This document shows positions 24,270-33,648 of a DNA stretch of 64,000 nt, piece by piece. The stretch is taken from contig NZ_AP028878.1 in the NCBI RefSeq assembly GCF_036511935.1, positions 1,612,001-1,676,000 of the forward strand, read 5' to 3'. Source of the DNA: Marinobacter nanhaiticus D15-8W. Lineage in GTDB: Bacteria > Pseudomonadota > Gammaproteobacteria > Pseudomonadales > Oleiphilaceae. The position numbers and the translations under genes were made by a program. The notes beneath the pieces were generated by a model. The model was given only the letters and a program-made list of their open reading frames with translations. It had not been told where the DNA came from and searched no databases. Each line of letters begins with the position of its first letter. The first letter of the stretch is position 1.

Positions 24270-25913
24270 TCAGTGGAGTTGGTCGCGGATCTGTTTCTTG
24301 TTGATCTTGCCCACACTGGTCTTGGGGATATCGTCGACGAAGTCGATCTGCTGGGGGATGGCCCACTTGTTGATCTCGCCGCTGTCGACGAACTGCTGCA
24401 GGTGTTTCTGGATATCCTCGATCGTTACGTCCTCGCCTGGTGCCAATACCACCAGGGCATGCGGACGCTCGCCCCATTTGTCGTCAGGCACGCCAACAAC
24501 AGCGGTTGCCGCCACGGCTGGATGCTGGCTGATCAGGTTTTCCAGATCCAGCGAGGACAACCATTCGCCGCCCGTCTTGATCACATCCTTGATGCGGTCG
24601 CGAATGACCAGCGTGCTGTCTGGCTCGATGGTGGCCACGTCACCGGTATGCAGCCAACCGCCTTCCCAAAGGGCTTCGCCTTTCTCTGGCTCCTTCAGGT
24701 AGCCCTGGGTCAGCCACGGCGCACGGGCGACCACTTCACCTTTCGACTTGCCGTCATGCGGGAGCATGTTGCCGTCGGCGTCGATGACCTGCAGATCCAC
24801 CATGGGCACTGCGACGCCGGTCTTGGTGCGCCTGTCGGTCTGTTCTTCCAGGGGCAGTTTGACGTCGTCTTCGGTCAGGTGGGTAGAGCAGAGCAGTGGA
24901 CAGGTCTCCGACATGCCATAACCGGTATACATGCGGATGCCGAGCTTGGCGCCGGCATTGCACAGGCCTTCGGTGAGTGCGCTGCCACCGATCAGGACAT
25001 GCCAATTGCTCAGGTCCGCGGTCTTGATGGACTCGGTCGCCAGCATCATCTGCATAATGGTGGGTACGCAATGGGAGAAGGTGACCTTGTGTTTCTTCAG
25101 CAGGTCGACCAGTAGCTCCGGCTCGTAACGGCCCGGGTAGACCTGCTTGATGCCCATCATGGTGGCGGCATAGGGAACGCCCCAGGCATGGACGTGGAAC
25201 ATCGGGGTAACCGGCATGTAGACGCTGGACGAGCGCATCAGGGGCATCTGGTCGCTGAACCCGAGACTGCCCACCTGGGCCATGGTATGCAGTACCAGCT
25301 GGCGGTGGCTGAAGTAGACACCTTTCGGGTTGCCGGTGGTCCCGGTGGTGTAGAAGGTGGTGGCGACGCTGTTCTCGTCGAAATCCGGGAAGTCGAAATG
25401 CGCTTCGGCTTTCGCCAGCAGAGCTTCGTACTCGCCATGTGACTTGAGCGATGTGGACACCGGCTGGCTGTTCTCGGTGAGCTGGATGTAGCCCTTGACC
25501 GTCTGCAGGTCGTCGCTGACTTTCTCCAGCAGCGGTGCAAAGTCGTCGTGGACCAGGACCAGGTCGTCTTCGGCGTGGTTCATGGTGTAGACGATCTGCT
25601 CCGGTGACAGTCGCACGTTCACCGTATGCAGGATGGCGCCGATCATCGGGATGGCAAAGAAACACTCCAGGTAGCGTGGTGTGTCCCAGTCCAGCACGGC
25701 GACGGTATCACCGGGTTTGACGCCGGCTTCGGTCAGCATATTTGCCAGCCGGTTGATACGTTCGACCAGCTCGCGGTAGGTGTATTCACTGCGGTCGGCG
25801 TAGACGATCTTCTCGTCCGGGGAGTAGCGTGGTCCTGAAAGCAACAGTTGCTTGATCAGCAGGGGATAGCTATAGGCGTTGCTGACAGGCGGGATTATTT
25901 TTGTCTCTGCCAT
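24270..25913 (-). CDS. Medium/long-chain fatty acid-CoA ligase (AlkK-like)
   Basis: 547 residues of the ANL superfamily. The P-loop-like YTTGTTGNPKGV, the adenylate-binding GYGMSET, GDVATIEPD and RDRIKDVIKTGGEW, and the C-terminal catalytic lysine region PKTSVGKINKK are all present. The opening PLLIKQLLLSG and overall length fit the AlkK-like medium-chain acyl-CoA ligases used in alkane and fatty acid breakdown. It activates fatty acids with ATP and CoA. Transcribed alone; followed by a strong hairpin. Confidence 0.9.
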   Translation of the reverse strand: MAETKIIPPVSNAYSYPLLIKQLLLSGPRYSPDEKIVYADRSEYTYRELVERINRLANMLTEAGVKPGDTVAVLDWDTPRYLECFFAIPMIGAILHTVNVRLSPEQIVYTMNHAEDDLVLVHDDFAPLLEKVSDDLQTVKGYIQLTENSQPVSTSLKSHGEYEALLAKAEAHFDFPDFDENSVATTFYTTGTTGNPKGVYFSHRQLVLHTMAQVGSLGFSDQMPLMRSSSVYMPVTPMFHVHAWGVPYAATMMGIKQVYPGRYEPELLVDLLKKHKVTFSHCVPTIMQMMLATESIKTADLSNWHVLIGGSALTEGLCNAGAKLGIRMYTGYGMSETCPLLCSTHLTEDDVKLPLEEQTDRRTKTGVAVPMVDLQVIDADGNMLPHDGKSKGEVVARAPWLTQGYLKEPEKGEALWEGGWLHTGDVATIEPDSTLVIRDRIKDVIKTGGEWLSSLDLENLISQHPAVAATAVVGVPDDKWGERPHALVVLAPGEDVTIEDIQKHLQQFVDSGEINKWAIPQQIDFVDDIPKTSVGKINKKQIRDQLH

Positions 25914-26126
25914 CGTGAAACAACCTCGTCATTTTTCGGAAGTGGATTTTGTTTTTCGTTGTAAGAGGTAATCTGACACAGTTCACGAAAAAGGCAAATC
26001 ACTCGAAAGCGTTATCTTCAGGGAGGCATTTGGAGCTTGGCAGCAGATTGGAGAAAGGTGTTAAGAGGAGAAGGAAAGGATAAAGCCGGCAGGGCGGGCA
26101 CCCCGCCGGAGACAGGTGTTCGGACT

Positions 26127-26408
26127 TTATTCGTAAGTGCAGAGATAGGCCGTGTCGACGTCGGACTTGGCCTTGAAGCTGGCCTGGCCTGCCACATCGA
26201 AGGTTTCGCCTGCACCATAGGTCATCCAGGTATCCATGCCCGGCAGCAGGACTTCCAGTGCACCGCTGATCACGGTCATGGTTTCCTTCTTGCTGGTACC
26301 GAACTCATACTCGCCCGGGCTGATGACGCCCACGGTAGCTGGTAGCGTCGAGGTCTGGAAGGCGATGGACTTGGCTTTGCCGTCAAAGTATTCGTTCACT
26401 TTCAACAT
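26127..26408 (-). CDS. ppnP: Pyrimidine/purine nucleoside phosphorylase PpnP
   Basis: 93 residues from the ATG at 26408, preferred over the ATG two codons earlier because AGGAG lies about eight bases before it. A small cupin (DUF1255) with VNEYFDGKAKSIAF, GVISPGEYEFGT, TVISGALEVLLPG and AGETFDVAG. The E. coli homologue phosphorylyses many nucleosides. Confidence 0.92.
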   Translation of the reverse strand: MLKVNEYFDGKAKSIAFQTSTLPATVGVISPGEYEFGTSKKETMTVISGALEVLLPGMDTWMTYGAGETFDVAGQASFKAKSDVDTAYLCTYE

Positions 26409-26473
26409 AGTCATGTCTCCTGAATCGAGGGTGGCCTACTATACGGGAAAATTGTTTGGCATGGATGAAAATT

Positions 26474-26986
26474 ATGGCTGATGGAAAACACCCTGGTCCG
26501 GCAACCGATCCGGCTGAGCGCGCCCGACTCGAGCAGGCCCTGGAGCGTCTCGACAGCTCGGCTCGGCTGCTTGACAGTCAGTTCCGGATTCCCTTTACCC
26601 GCATCCGCTTCGGGCTGGACCCGTTGATCGGCCTCTTGCCTGGGATCGGGGATGCGGCTGGCCTGATGCTCTCCCTTTACCTGATGGCAGAAGCCGTACG
26701 CTTGGGCGCCGGCACCCGGCAGGTGGTCAAGATGGCCGGCAATGTGCTGGTCGAGTTCGTGGTCGGCCTGGTGCCGCTGTTTGGCGATGCCTTCGACCTG
26801 TACTGGAAAGCCAACAATCGCAACGCTGCGCTGCTGCGGCGCCATATCGAAAAGCGCCTGGAGCCCGAGGGCAAGCGCCGCAAACCCTGGTTCCAATATG
26901 CGCTGATTGCGGTTTTCGGCGCCCTGTTGCTGTTCTTGCTGGTTATGCTCTGGCGCGCCCTCTTCATGGCGACGGGCAGCGCCTGA
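26474..26986 (+). CDS. DUF4112 membrane protein
   Basis: 170 residues; ATGs at 26456 and 26465 are alternative starts and no ribosome site decides. The DUF4112 domain shows LLDSQFRIPFTRIRFGLDPLIGLLPGIGD and GLVPLFGDAFDLYWKAN. A final membrane helix spans about 145-165. Function unknown. It converges with the Mrp operon, ending 11 bp from mrpG. Confidence 0.88.
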   Translation: MADGKHPGPATDPAERARLEQALERLDSSARLLDSQFRIPFTRIRFGLDPLIGLLPGIGDAAGLMLSLYLMAEAVRLGAGTRQVVKMAGNVLVEFVVGLVPLFGDAFDLYWKANNRNAALLRRHIEKRLEPEGKRRKPWFQYALIAVFGALLLFLLVMLWRALFMATGSA

Positions 26987-26997
26987 GTCTTTTTACG

Positions 26998-27330
26998 TCA
27001 CTGATCCCAAGGATTGCCCCGGGTGCCTTCCACCCGGTCGATCCGCAGGTGCATGGCGGCTTTGGCCATCATATTGGCGCTGATAGGCGCGGTCAGGAAC
27101 AGGAACACCATGATCAGTATTTCCTCGATGCCCAGTGTGCGTTCACTCACCGAGAAGAACACCACCGAGCTGAACACGATACCGCCGACGCCCAGGGTCG
27201 TGGCTTTGGTCGGGCCATGCAGCCGGGTGTAGAAGTCAGGCAGTCGTGCCAGGCCGATAGCGCCCGCCAGGGCAAACAGACCGCCTGTGACCAGCAATAC
27301 GCTAATAATAATTTCCATAACGATGGACAT
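26998..27330 (-). CDS. mrpG: Mrp Na+/H+ antiporter subunit G
   Basis: 110 residues with three hydrophobic helices and the MrpG/MnhG signature GLARLPDFYTRLHGPTKATTLG. It is the last gene of the operon; GGGAGAAAG precedes the ATG. Part of the seven-component inner-membrane complex that exchanges external H+ for Na+. Confidence 0.93.
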   Translation of the reverse strand: MSIVMEIIISVLLVTGGLFALAGAIGLARLPDFYTRLHGPTKATTLGVGGIVFSSVVFFSVSERTLGIEEILIMVFLFLTAPISANMMAKAAMHLRIDRVEGTRGNPWDQ

Positions 27331-27344
27331 GTTCTTTCTCCCAC

Positions 27345-27614
27345 CTATTCGATAACGCTGCCGCGCTTGAGGTGTTTGGACAATGCGACCGTGCCTACGA
27401 AACCCATCACCGCAATCAGCAGTGCGGATTCGATATACATCCGCGAACCCAGGGTCATACCCAGCAGGATGATCAGTGCAATCGCGTTGATATAGAGACT
27501 GTCCAGCGCCAGGATGCGGTCCGGCGCGTCGGGCCCTTTTATCAAACGGTAGATATTGAGTACAACGGCCAGGGTGACCATGGCGAGCGTAATCTGCAGG
27601 GCTATCTCGATCAT
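27345..27614 (-). CDS. mrpF: Mrp Na+/H+ antiporter subunit F
   Basis: 89 residues, three predicted membrane helices, with the MrpF pattern RLIKGPDAPDRILALDSLYINAIA. Its start overlaps the stop of mrpE, consistent with coupled translation. Confidence 0.93.
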   Translation of the reverse strand: MIEIALQITLAMVTLAVVLNIYRLIKGPDAPDRILALDSLYINAIALIILLGMTLGSRMYIESALLIAVMGFVGTVALSKHLKRGSVIE

Positions 27615-28102
27615 TTGAAAATCTCCCCCAGTGGCCGTTCGTAGTTCCGTTTGATGGTTTCGATCAGTTCCATTTCATCGCCCACGTCGAGTACGTGGAT
27701 CAGCAACAGCGTCTGGTCGTCGCTGATATCCGCGCTCACCGTGCCGGGTGTCAGCGAGATCGTTCCGGCCAGGGTGGAAATGGCCAATGGGTGTTTGAGC
27801 TCCAGTGGAAAGGACACGAACGCAGGTTTGGGTCGCCGCTTGGGATTGATGACGATCAGCGCCACGTTGATGCTGGCGACGATGATGTCCCATATGACCC
27901 GTATCACGTAGAGCATGAAGCGCAGCGGCCGGTGAACGTGCGGGTTGTCTGGCCAGAAATTGCGAGTGAACAGCGGCAGCAGCCAGGCGAGCAGCAGGCC
28001 CATGACCACGCTGGCGCCGCTGATGCCATTGTTGAGTGCCTGCCAGACCAAAAACAGGGTGATGCTCAGGACCGGGTGGGGCAAACCGAAGCGGCTGTTC
28101 AT
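27611..28102 (-). CDS. mrpE: Mrp Na+/H+ antiporter subunit E
   Basis: 163 residues. N-terminal hydrophobic helices are followed by the soluble MrpE part: PAFVSFPL, LAISTLAGTISLTPGTVSADI and LLIHVLDVGDE. Overlaps mrpD and mrpF by ATGA junctions. Confidence 0.93.
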   Translation of the reverse strand: MNSRFGLPHPVLSITLFLVWQALNNGISGASVVMGLLLAWLLPLFTRNFWPDNPHVHRPLRFMLYVIRVIWDIIVASINVALIVINPKRRPKPAFVSFPLELKHPLAISTLAGTISLTPGTVSADISDDQTLLLIHVLDVGDEMELIETIKRNYERPLGEIFK

Positions 28103-29622
28103 TGGGTAACCTCCTCACCGACCATGGGGGTCTGCAGGATTTCGATATACATGGACGGCGTGTGCAGTTGGCGGGCGGCTGCGTCGGTGTACTCGGTGAT
28201 CGGTCCGGCAAAGGCAACGATTGCCAGACTCATGCCGATCAGTACCGACGTCGACACGGTCACCGGTAGCGTCAACCGGCCCGGATCCTTGACGTGGCCT
28301 TCAACGTTACGCCAGAACACGATGCTGCCCGCACGGCTGAAGGCTACGACTGTCATGAAGCTACCCACGATAATGACGCCCCATACCCAGGCCATGGATA
28401 CGCCGGTGTTAACCGATTCCAGGATCAGGACCTTGGCGAAGAAACCGCTGAGCGGAGGAAGCCCCGCAGCCGCGGTGGTTCCCAGCAGGAACAGGATGCT
28501 CAGCAGTGTCCGGCTGCGCATGCGTGGAGCGGTCACGATCCGGTCTTCGGCCGTTCCCCGCTGGCGGGCGATAAGGTCGGCCACCAGGAACAGGCCAGCG
28601 GTTATCCAGGTGGTATGCACAAGGTAGAACAGCGCAGCGGACGTGGCTGGGGCCGTTCCCAGGCTGATGGCCGCCATCAGGGTGCCGACGGAAATGATGA
28701 CCTGCCAGGCGACCAGTTTACGCAGGCCGTCGGCCCCCACCGCACCAAGCACGCCCATGGCGATCGTCAGCAGGCTTAGTGGGAATAGCCAGTCCATGCC
28801 CAGGTTGGCCACCGGCCCGCCCTCGGCTCCGAAGATGAGCGAGTAGACCCGGACTATCGCGTAGATGCCGACCTTGGTCATGACGGCGAACAGCGCGGCT
28901 ACAGGTGCGGTCGCGGCTGCGTAGGCCTGTGGCAGCCAGAAACACAGGGGCAGGATGGCCGCCTTCAGGGCGAATACCACCAATAGAATCATGCCGCCGG
29001 ATTCAACCAACGGCAGGTCGTTGGGATCGACATCCCGTACAGCCAGCGCCAGGTCGGCCATGTTCAGCGTTCCGGTCACGCTATAGAGCATGCCTACACC
29101 GATCAGGAACAGGGCCGAACCTACCAGGTTAAGCACGACATAGTGCAGACCCGGGATGGAACGAACCGAGCCTCCGCCATGCATCAGCAATCCGTAGGAC
29201 GCGATCAGCAGTACTTCGAAAGCGACGAAAAGGTTGAAGAGGTCGCCGGTGAGGAAAGCTATGTTCAGGCCCATGATCTGGAACAGGAACAACGCATGGA
29301 AGTGCCGCCCCACCGCATCGGTGCCGCGAATCGAATAGATATGGCAGAACAGGGCCAGGAACGCCGTGATAAAGACCATGATCGCCGACAGACGATCCAG
29401 CACCAGCACGATGCCGAAGGGCGGTGCCCAGTTACCGAAAGCATAGATGCGGTAACTTCCGTCATCGGCTAGCAAGACCAGGCCGAGGGATATCACCAGG
29501 ATCAGTGTGGTGGTTGCCAGGCCGAGCACGCGGCGCAGCCCCAGCGGCGCGAAACTCATGAAGATCTGGAGGATCCCTCCCAATAACGGCAACAGGATGG
29601 GGGCGGCCAACCAGTGATTCAT
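28099..29622 (-). CDS. mrpD: Mrp Na+/H+ antiporter subunit D
   Basis: 507 residues of the proton-pumping NuoL/M/N-type family, about 14 membrane helices. Typical segments: RLSAIMVFITAFLALFCHIYS, GLNIAFLTGDLFNLFVAFEVLL with the conserved Glu, and LKAAILPLCFWLPQAYAAATAPVAALFAVMTKVG with the key Lys residues. It probably forms one of the proton paths in the complex. Confidence 0.94.
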   Translation of the reverse strand: MNHWLAAPILLPLLGGILQIFMSFAPLGLRRVLGLATTTLILVISLGLVLLADDGSYRIYAFGNWAPPFGIVLVLDRLSAIMVFITAFLALFCHIYSIRGTDAVGRHFHALFLFQIMGLNIAFLTGDLFNLFVAFEVLLIASYGLLMHGGGSVRSIPGLHYVVLNLVGSALFLIGVGMLYSVTGTLNMADLALAVRDVDPNDLPLVESGGMILLVVFALKAAILPLCFWLPQAYAAATAPVAALFAVMTKVGIYAIVRVYSLIFGAEGGPVANLGMDWLFPLSLLTIAMGVLGAVGADGLRKLVAWQVIISVGTLMAAISLGTAPATSAALFYLVHTTWITAGLFLVADLIARQRGTAEDRIVTAPRMRSRTLLSILFLLGTTAAAGLPPLSGFFAKVLILESVNTGVSMAWVWGVIIVGSFMTVVAFSRAGSIVFWRNVEGHVKDPGRLTLPVTVSTSVLIGMSLAIVAFAGPITEYTDAAARQLHTPSMYIEILQTPMVGEEVTQ

Positions 29623-29996
29623 TTGACCTCCTCCGACGATGTTTCTTCCTGTTTGGGTTCTTCGTAGTCGATACGCCCGTCGACGTGGTCATCGCCGGCG
29701 TCGGCGTGTGCACGAAGCGCGAGAACGACTACAAAGGCCGTCATGGCAAACCCGATCACGATGGCTGTCAGCACGAGAGCCTGGGGCAGGGGATCGGTAT
29801 AGTTCTCCACGTGGCCGATAATCGGCGCGGCGCCGGTAGCCAGGCGACCGGTGGAAAACAGGAACAGGTTGACAGCGTATGACAGCATCGTCAGCCCAAC
29901 CACTACCGGGAAACTGCGCGCTCGCAAGATCAGGTAAACCCCCGACGCCGTAAGGGCGCCAATCACCAGTGCAAACATGATTTCCATGTCAGGCAT
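29619..29996 (-). CDS. mrpC: Mrp Na+/H+ antiporter subunit C
   Basis: 125 residues, NuoK-like, three helices: GALTASGVYLILRARSFPVVVGLTMLSYAVNLFLF and the DPLPQALVLTAIVIGFAMTAF signature. An ATG three codons in (29987) is an alternative start. Overlaps the mrpA/B and mrpD genes. Confidence 0.93.
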   Translation of the reverse strand: MPDMEIMFALVIGALTASGVYLILRARSFPVVVGLTMLSYAVNLFLFSTGRLATGAAPIIGHVENYTDPLPQALVLTAIVIGFAMTAFVVVLALRAHADAGDDHVDGRIDYEEPKQEETSSEEVK

Positions 29997-32784
29997 CCTC
30001 CGGCATGGCAGCTGATTTCATCGACAGGCGGCCCAGGCTGGCCAGTATCGTTAGGGTGGCGCCGACGACGGTAAGGTATACACCCACATCGAATGCCAGC
30101 GCCGATGCCAGTTCGAAATCGCCCACGATGGGCCAGTGGATGTGGGTAAACGTGGATGTAAGGAACGGATAACCCGCGGACAGGCTGGCCAGTCCCGTTA
30201 CGGTTGCGACTAAAAGGCCCAAGCCGATTGGGGTGCGCAGACTGAACGGCATGCGTTGATGGCTCCAGCGCATGCCGCTGGCGATATACTGCAGGATCAG
30301 CGCGACAGAGGTGATCAATCCGGCGATGAAGCCGCCACCAGGCAGGTTGTGGCCGCGCAGGAAGATGAAGAGGGACACCATCAGCGCCAGCGGCAGCAGG
30401 GGCCGGGAAATTTGCGCGAGCATGGTCGGATGCACATCTTTCGTCCACGGGTGGCCCTGACCGTCGGTGGACGGGGGTGTCAGTTTGGCTTCCCGCAGCA
30501 TGGCGAAGATACCCAGCGCCGCGATGGCCAGCACAGTGATCTCGCCCAGGGTGTCGAAGCCCCGGAAGTCCACCAGGATCACGTTGACCACGTTGGTGCC
30601 ACCCCCACCGGTGACGCTGTTCTCCAGGAAGTAGTCGGAAATGGACTCGAACGGCCGAGTCAGCATGGCCAGGGTGACGAGGAACATCCCTCCACCGGCC
30701 AATAACGCGATGATGCCGTCTCGCCAGCGGCGGAAACGGCTGGCTTCCAGGGGTGTCCAGGACGGCAGGTAATAGAGTGCCAGCATCAGCAGCACGATGG
30801 TGACCACTTCGACCGAAAGCTGGGTCATGGCCAGATCCGGCGCTGAGAACCGGGCAAACGTCAGGGCGACCATAAGGCCGACCACACTCAGCAGGATCAG
30901 CGCATACAGCCGCTCGCGATGCATGGCGGCAGTGCCCAGGGCGCAGATGATCAGGATGGCTGCCGCGATTGCGGTGGGCAGGTCCACGGAGCTCACGCCC
31001 AGGTCCCCGATACTCAGGCCCAGATCGAGCATCGGCGCTAGGGCAACCACCACCGCGGCCCCGAACAGCAACGCGGCGTAACGCTGCAGTGAGCCATTCT
31101 CGATACGATCTGTCAGGGCCCGGGCTCGTTCAGATAACCATGATACTGCAGCTTCGAACACGGCTTTCTCGTCGATGTCACGGAAGCGGTCGTGGAAATC
31201 GTAAAGCTTCTGACGCTGGGTATACATCAGCAAGCCCCCGAAGAAGGCAGCAAAACTCATCATCAGTGGCAGGTTGAAGCCATGGATAATCTGCAGGTGA
31301 TAGTCCGGCAGTGCGCCACCCAATGTAGCCAGGGCAGCGGAGTCCAGTAGCGGACCGACTGCAATTGCGGGAAACATGCCCACCATCACACAGGCGAAGG
31401 CCAGGATTTCCACCGGGATCTTCATGTAGCGGGGCGGTTCGTGGGGTGGGTAGATCGGCAGGTTGACCGGCTTGCCGTTGAAGAACACGTCGTGGATGAA
31501 TCGTGCCGAATAGGCGACCGAGAAGACCCCGGCCAGCGTCGCGACGATCGGCGGCAGGTAGGCCCAGAATCCTGGCAGGTTCAGCTCAAGGGATTCTGCG
31601 AAGAACATCTCCTTGCTCAGGAAACCGTTCAGTAGCGGCACCCCCGCCATCGAGGCCGCGGCGACCATCGCCAGCGTTGCCGTATGGGGCATGAAGCGCC
31701 ATAGGCCGTTGATCTGCCGCATATCCCGTGTGCCGGTTTCATGGTCGATAATACCGGCAGCCATAAAGAGAGAGGCCTTGAAGGTAGCGTGGTTGATGAC
31801 GTGGAACACTGCGGCCACGGCTGCCAGCTTGGTGCCCATACCGAACAGCAGGGTGATCAGGCCCAGATGACTTACCGTGGAGTGCGCCAGCAGCCCCTTC
31901 AGGTCGTGCTTGAAAAGTGCTGTATAGGCACCAACCAGCAGGGTCACCATGCCGGTAAAGCTCACCAGGTAGAACCAGAGTTCGGTGCCCGCCAAGGCCG
32001 GATAAAGCCGGGCCATCAGGAAGATGCCGGCCTTCACCATCGTCGCGGAGTGCAGGTAGGCCGAAACCGGCGTTGGTGCCTGCATGGCGTGAGGTAGCCA
32101 GAAATGGAAAGGGAACTGGGCGGACTTGGTGAACGCGCCCAGCAGGATCAGCACCAGCGTGACAGGGTAGAGCGCGTGGTTCTTGATCAGCTCGCCGGCT
32201 GCCAATACATCGTCCAGTTCATAACTACCGACGATTTCACCCAGCAGGAGCACGCCTGCCAGTAGCGCCAGACCACCGCCGCCGGTCACCGCAAGCGCCA
32301 TGCGCGCGCCGCGCCGCGCGTCCTGTTTGTAGTTCCAGAAACTGATCAGCAGGAACGACACCAGACTGGTGACCTCCCAGAAAATCAACATGAGGATCAG
32401 GTTACTGGACAACACGATACCCAGCATCGACCCCATGAAAGCCAGCAACAGGGAATAGAACTTGCCGACGTTTTCATGTTTCTTCAGGTAGTAGCGGGAG
32501 TAAAGGATGATCAGCAGGCCGATAATCAGGATCAGCAGCGAAAACAGCAGGGACAGGCCGTCCAACCGGAAACTCAGGGACAATCCGATGGTCGGTAGCC
32601 ACGGCATGGTTTCTACCAGGACAGTGCCTTCGGCCAGCGGCCCCCAAAGCGGATAGAGCATGGCCAGGGCCACCACCGCTGGTATGGAGGAGGCGATGGC
32701 GATTGCCGTTCGGCCCGCCTGGGCAAACAGGGGGGCGACAATGGCGCCAAGAAAAGGCAGTAAAACGACCAGCGCAAGGGTCAT
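29989..32784 (-). CDS. mrpA: Mrp Na+/H+ antiporter subunit A fused to B
   Basis: 931 residues, about the length of the fused A+B form found in many proteobacteria. The N-terminal half is NuoL-like (SLLLAFMGSMLGIVLSSN, FWEVTSLVSFLLI, FPFHFWLPHAMQAPTPVSAYLHSATMVKAG). The C-terminal region from about residue 780 is MrpB-like (PLALMVSLFIFLRGHNLPGGGFIAGLI). First gene of the operon, with GAGG before the ATG. The complex supports Na+ and alkali tolerance, fitting a marine lifestyle. Confidence 0.94.
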   Translation of the reverse strand: MTLALVVLLPFLGAIVAPLFAQAGRTAIAIASSIPAVVALAMLYPLWGPLAEGTVLVETMPWLPTIGLSLSFRLDGLSLLFSLLILIIGLLIILYSRYYLKKHENVGKFYSLLLAFMGSMLGIVLSSNLILMLIFWEVTSLVSFLLISFWNYKQDARRGARMALAVTGGGGLALLAGVLLLGEIVGSYELDDVLAAGELIKNHALYPVTLVLILLGAFTKSAQFPFHFWLPHAMQAPTPVSAYLHSATMVKAGIFLMARLYPALAGTELWFYLVSFTGMVTLLVGAYTALFKHDLKGLLAHSTVSHLGLITLLFGMGTKLAAVAAVFHVINHATFKASLFMAAGIIDHETGTRDMRQINGLWRFMPHTATLAMVAAASMAGVPLLNGFLSKEMFFAESLELNLPGFWAYLPPIVATLAGVFSVAYSARFIHDVFFNGKPVNLPIYPPHEPPRYMKIPVEILAFACVMVGMFPAIAVGPLLDSAALATLGGALPDYHLQIIHGFNLPLMMSFAAFFGGLLMYTQRQKLYDFHDRFRDIDEKAVFEAAVSWLSERARALTDRIENGSLQRYAALLFGAAVVVALAPMLDLGLSIGDLGVSSVDLPTAIAAAILIICALGTAAMHRERLYALILLSVVGLMVALTFARFSAPDLAMTQLSVEVVTIVLLMLALYYLPSWTPLEASRFRRWRDGIIALLAGGGMFLVTLAMLTRPFESISDYFLENSVTGGGGTNVVNVILVDFRGFDTLGEITVLAIAALGIFAMLREAKLTPPSTDGQGHPWTKDVHPTMLAQISRPLLPLALMVSLFIFLRGHNLPGGGFIAGLITSVALILQYIASGMRWSHQRMPFSLRTPIGLGLLVATVTGLASLSAGYPFLTSTFTHIHWPIVGDFELASALAFDVGVYLTVVGATLTILASLGRLSMKSAAMPEDA

Positions 32785-33321
32785 TGCAACCTCGTTGTTC
32801 TGCGGTATTTAGAAAGCTCTTGGTATCTGGAATGCTTCAAGCGTTAAGAAGCTTCCGTCTTTGAAAGCTTATGCGTTCGACGTTATCGGGTGCTGAACCG
32901 TCTGGAAAACAACATGGGCTGCCTGAGTTTAGCCTTCAGACGTCGGCCATGCACGGCCTCAGCGCGACCGGATTCGTGTCAGTGGACGCTGGGCGGGTCG
33001 GGGAAATAGGGAAGACGGCCGGGGCGCAGGGGTACAAAGGCGTCCGGCTGGGGGGATGGCAGTGTAATGACACGATGCCTTTCGAACATGAATGCTCCGT
33101 CAACGCGTTTCTGGGGCCCGGCAATCCAGTGACCTGTGTATGCAAAGGCCACTATGCTAGACGACGGAATGTCCAGAGCGCTCTGTTAATCTCGAAGGCC
33201 GATGATACGTGGCAAACCTCTCAGGTCAAGCAATCGTGCTGCTTTGGGCGGTATAACGGAGAAGAAAGCGGCGGACACAAGGCGCCTGGTGGCAGTGATG
33301 CCGCCGGACGCCTTGCGGGAA
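32785..33321. other. Intergenic region upstream of the Mrp operon
   Basis: About 540 bp between the Mrp operon start and the 3' end of the EF-hand gene. Apart from the tandem repeat at 32810-32878 and a weak inverted repeat AAGGCG/CGCCTT (33279-33314) near the EF-hand stop, I see no gene, riboswitch or clear promoter. Confidence 0.4.
32810..32878 (+). repeat. Degenerate tandem repeat, 17-bp unit, in the Mrp leader
   Basis: Four units of 18, 17, 17 and 17 bp begin at 32810, 32828, 32845 and 32862, each with a TRRAAGCTT-like core. They lie 26 bp upstream of the mrpA start, where promoter and 5' leader should be. Confidence 0.45.
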
Positions 33322-33648
33322 CTACTGGGCTTTCCTGACCGCTTCGTCAAACTCATCGCGACTGATCTTGCCGTCGTCATTCATGTCGTGCTTCTCAATC
33401 TGTCGCATCCGACGCTCTGCTGCTGAGTCCCCAGCTGCAGTGTTGCCGTAGACGTTTAGCTCGTCAGAGCTGATTTCGCCATCCTGATTGGCGTCCATTT
33501 CTTCGAATTTTGGCCCCTTCATGGCCATCTCATCGCTGTGTCCTTCCATGGAATCTCCAGACTTCTGCATGGACTCCTCAGCGAGTGACGAGGTGAAGGG
33601 AATGAGTGCTGCAGAAACTGCAACCAGTGCATACATCCTGATCTTCAT
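33322..33648 (-). CDS. Secreted EF-hand protein
   Basis: 108 residues from the ATG at 33648, fixed by AGGAGG about six bases upstream. A signal peptide (1-24) precedes two EF-hand loops: DANQDGEISSDE and DMNDDGKISRDE, both with the Asp/Asn/Gly/Glu calcium ligands intact. Probably periplasmic and calcium-binding. It is related to the EF-hand protein at 34397 (both have SxDELNVYGxTAAG) and points away from it. Confidence 0.87.
   Translation of the reverse strand: MKIRMYALVAVSAALIPFTSSLAEESMQKSGDSMEGHSDEMAMKGPKFEEMDANQDGEISSDELNVYGNTAAGDSAAERRMRQIEKHDMNDDGKISRDEFDEAVRKAQ

Noticed and set aside
24174..25115. Long plus-strand frame opposite the acyl-CoA ligase
   Set aside because: Antisense shadow in GC-rich coding DNA; the ligase has complete family motifs.
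32785..32900. Sodium riboswitch before the Mrp operon
   Set aside because: No conserved core recognisable; only a degenerate tandem repeat.
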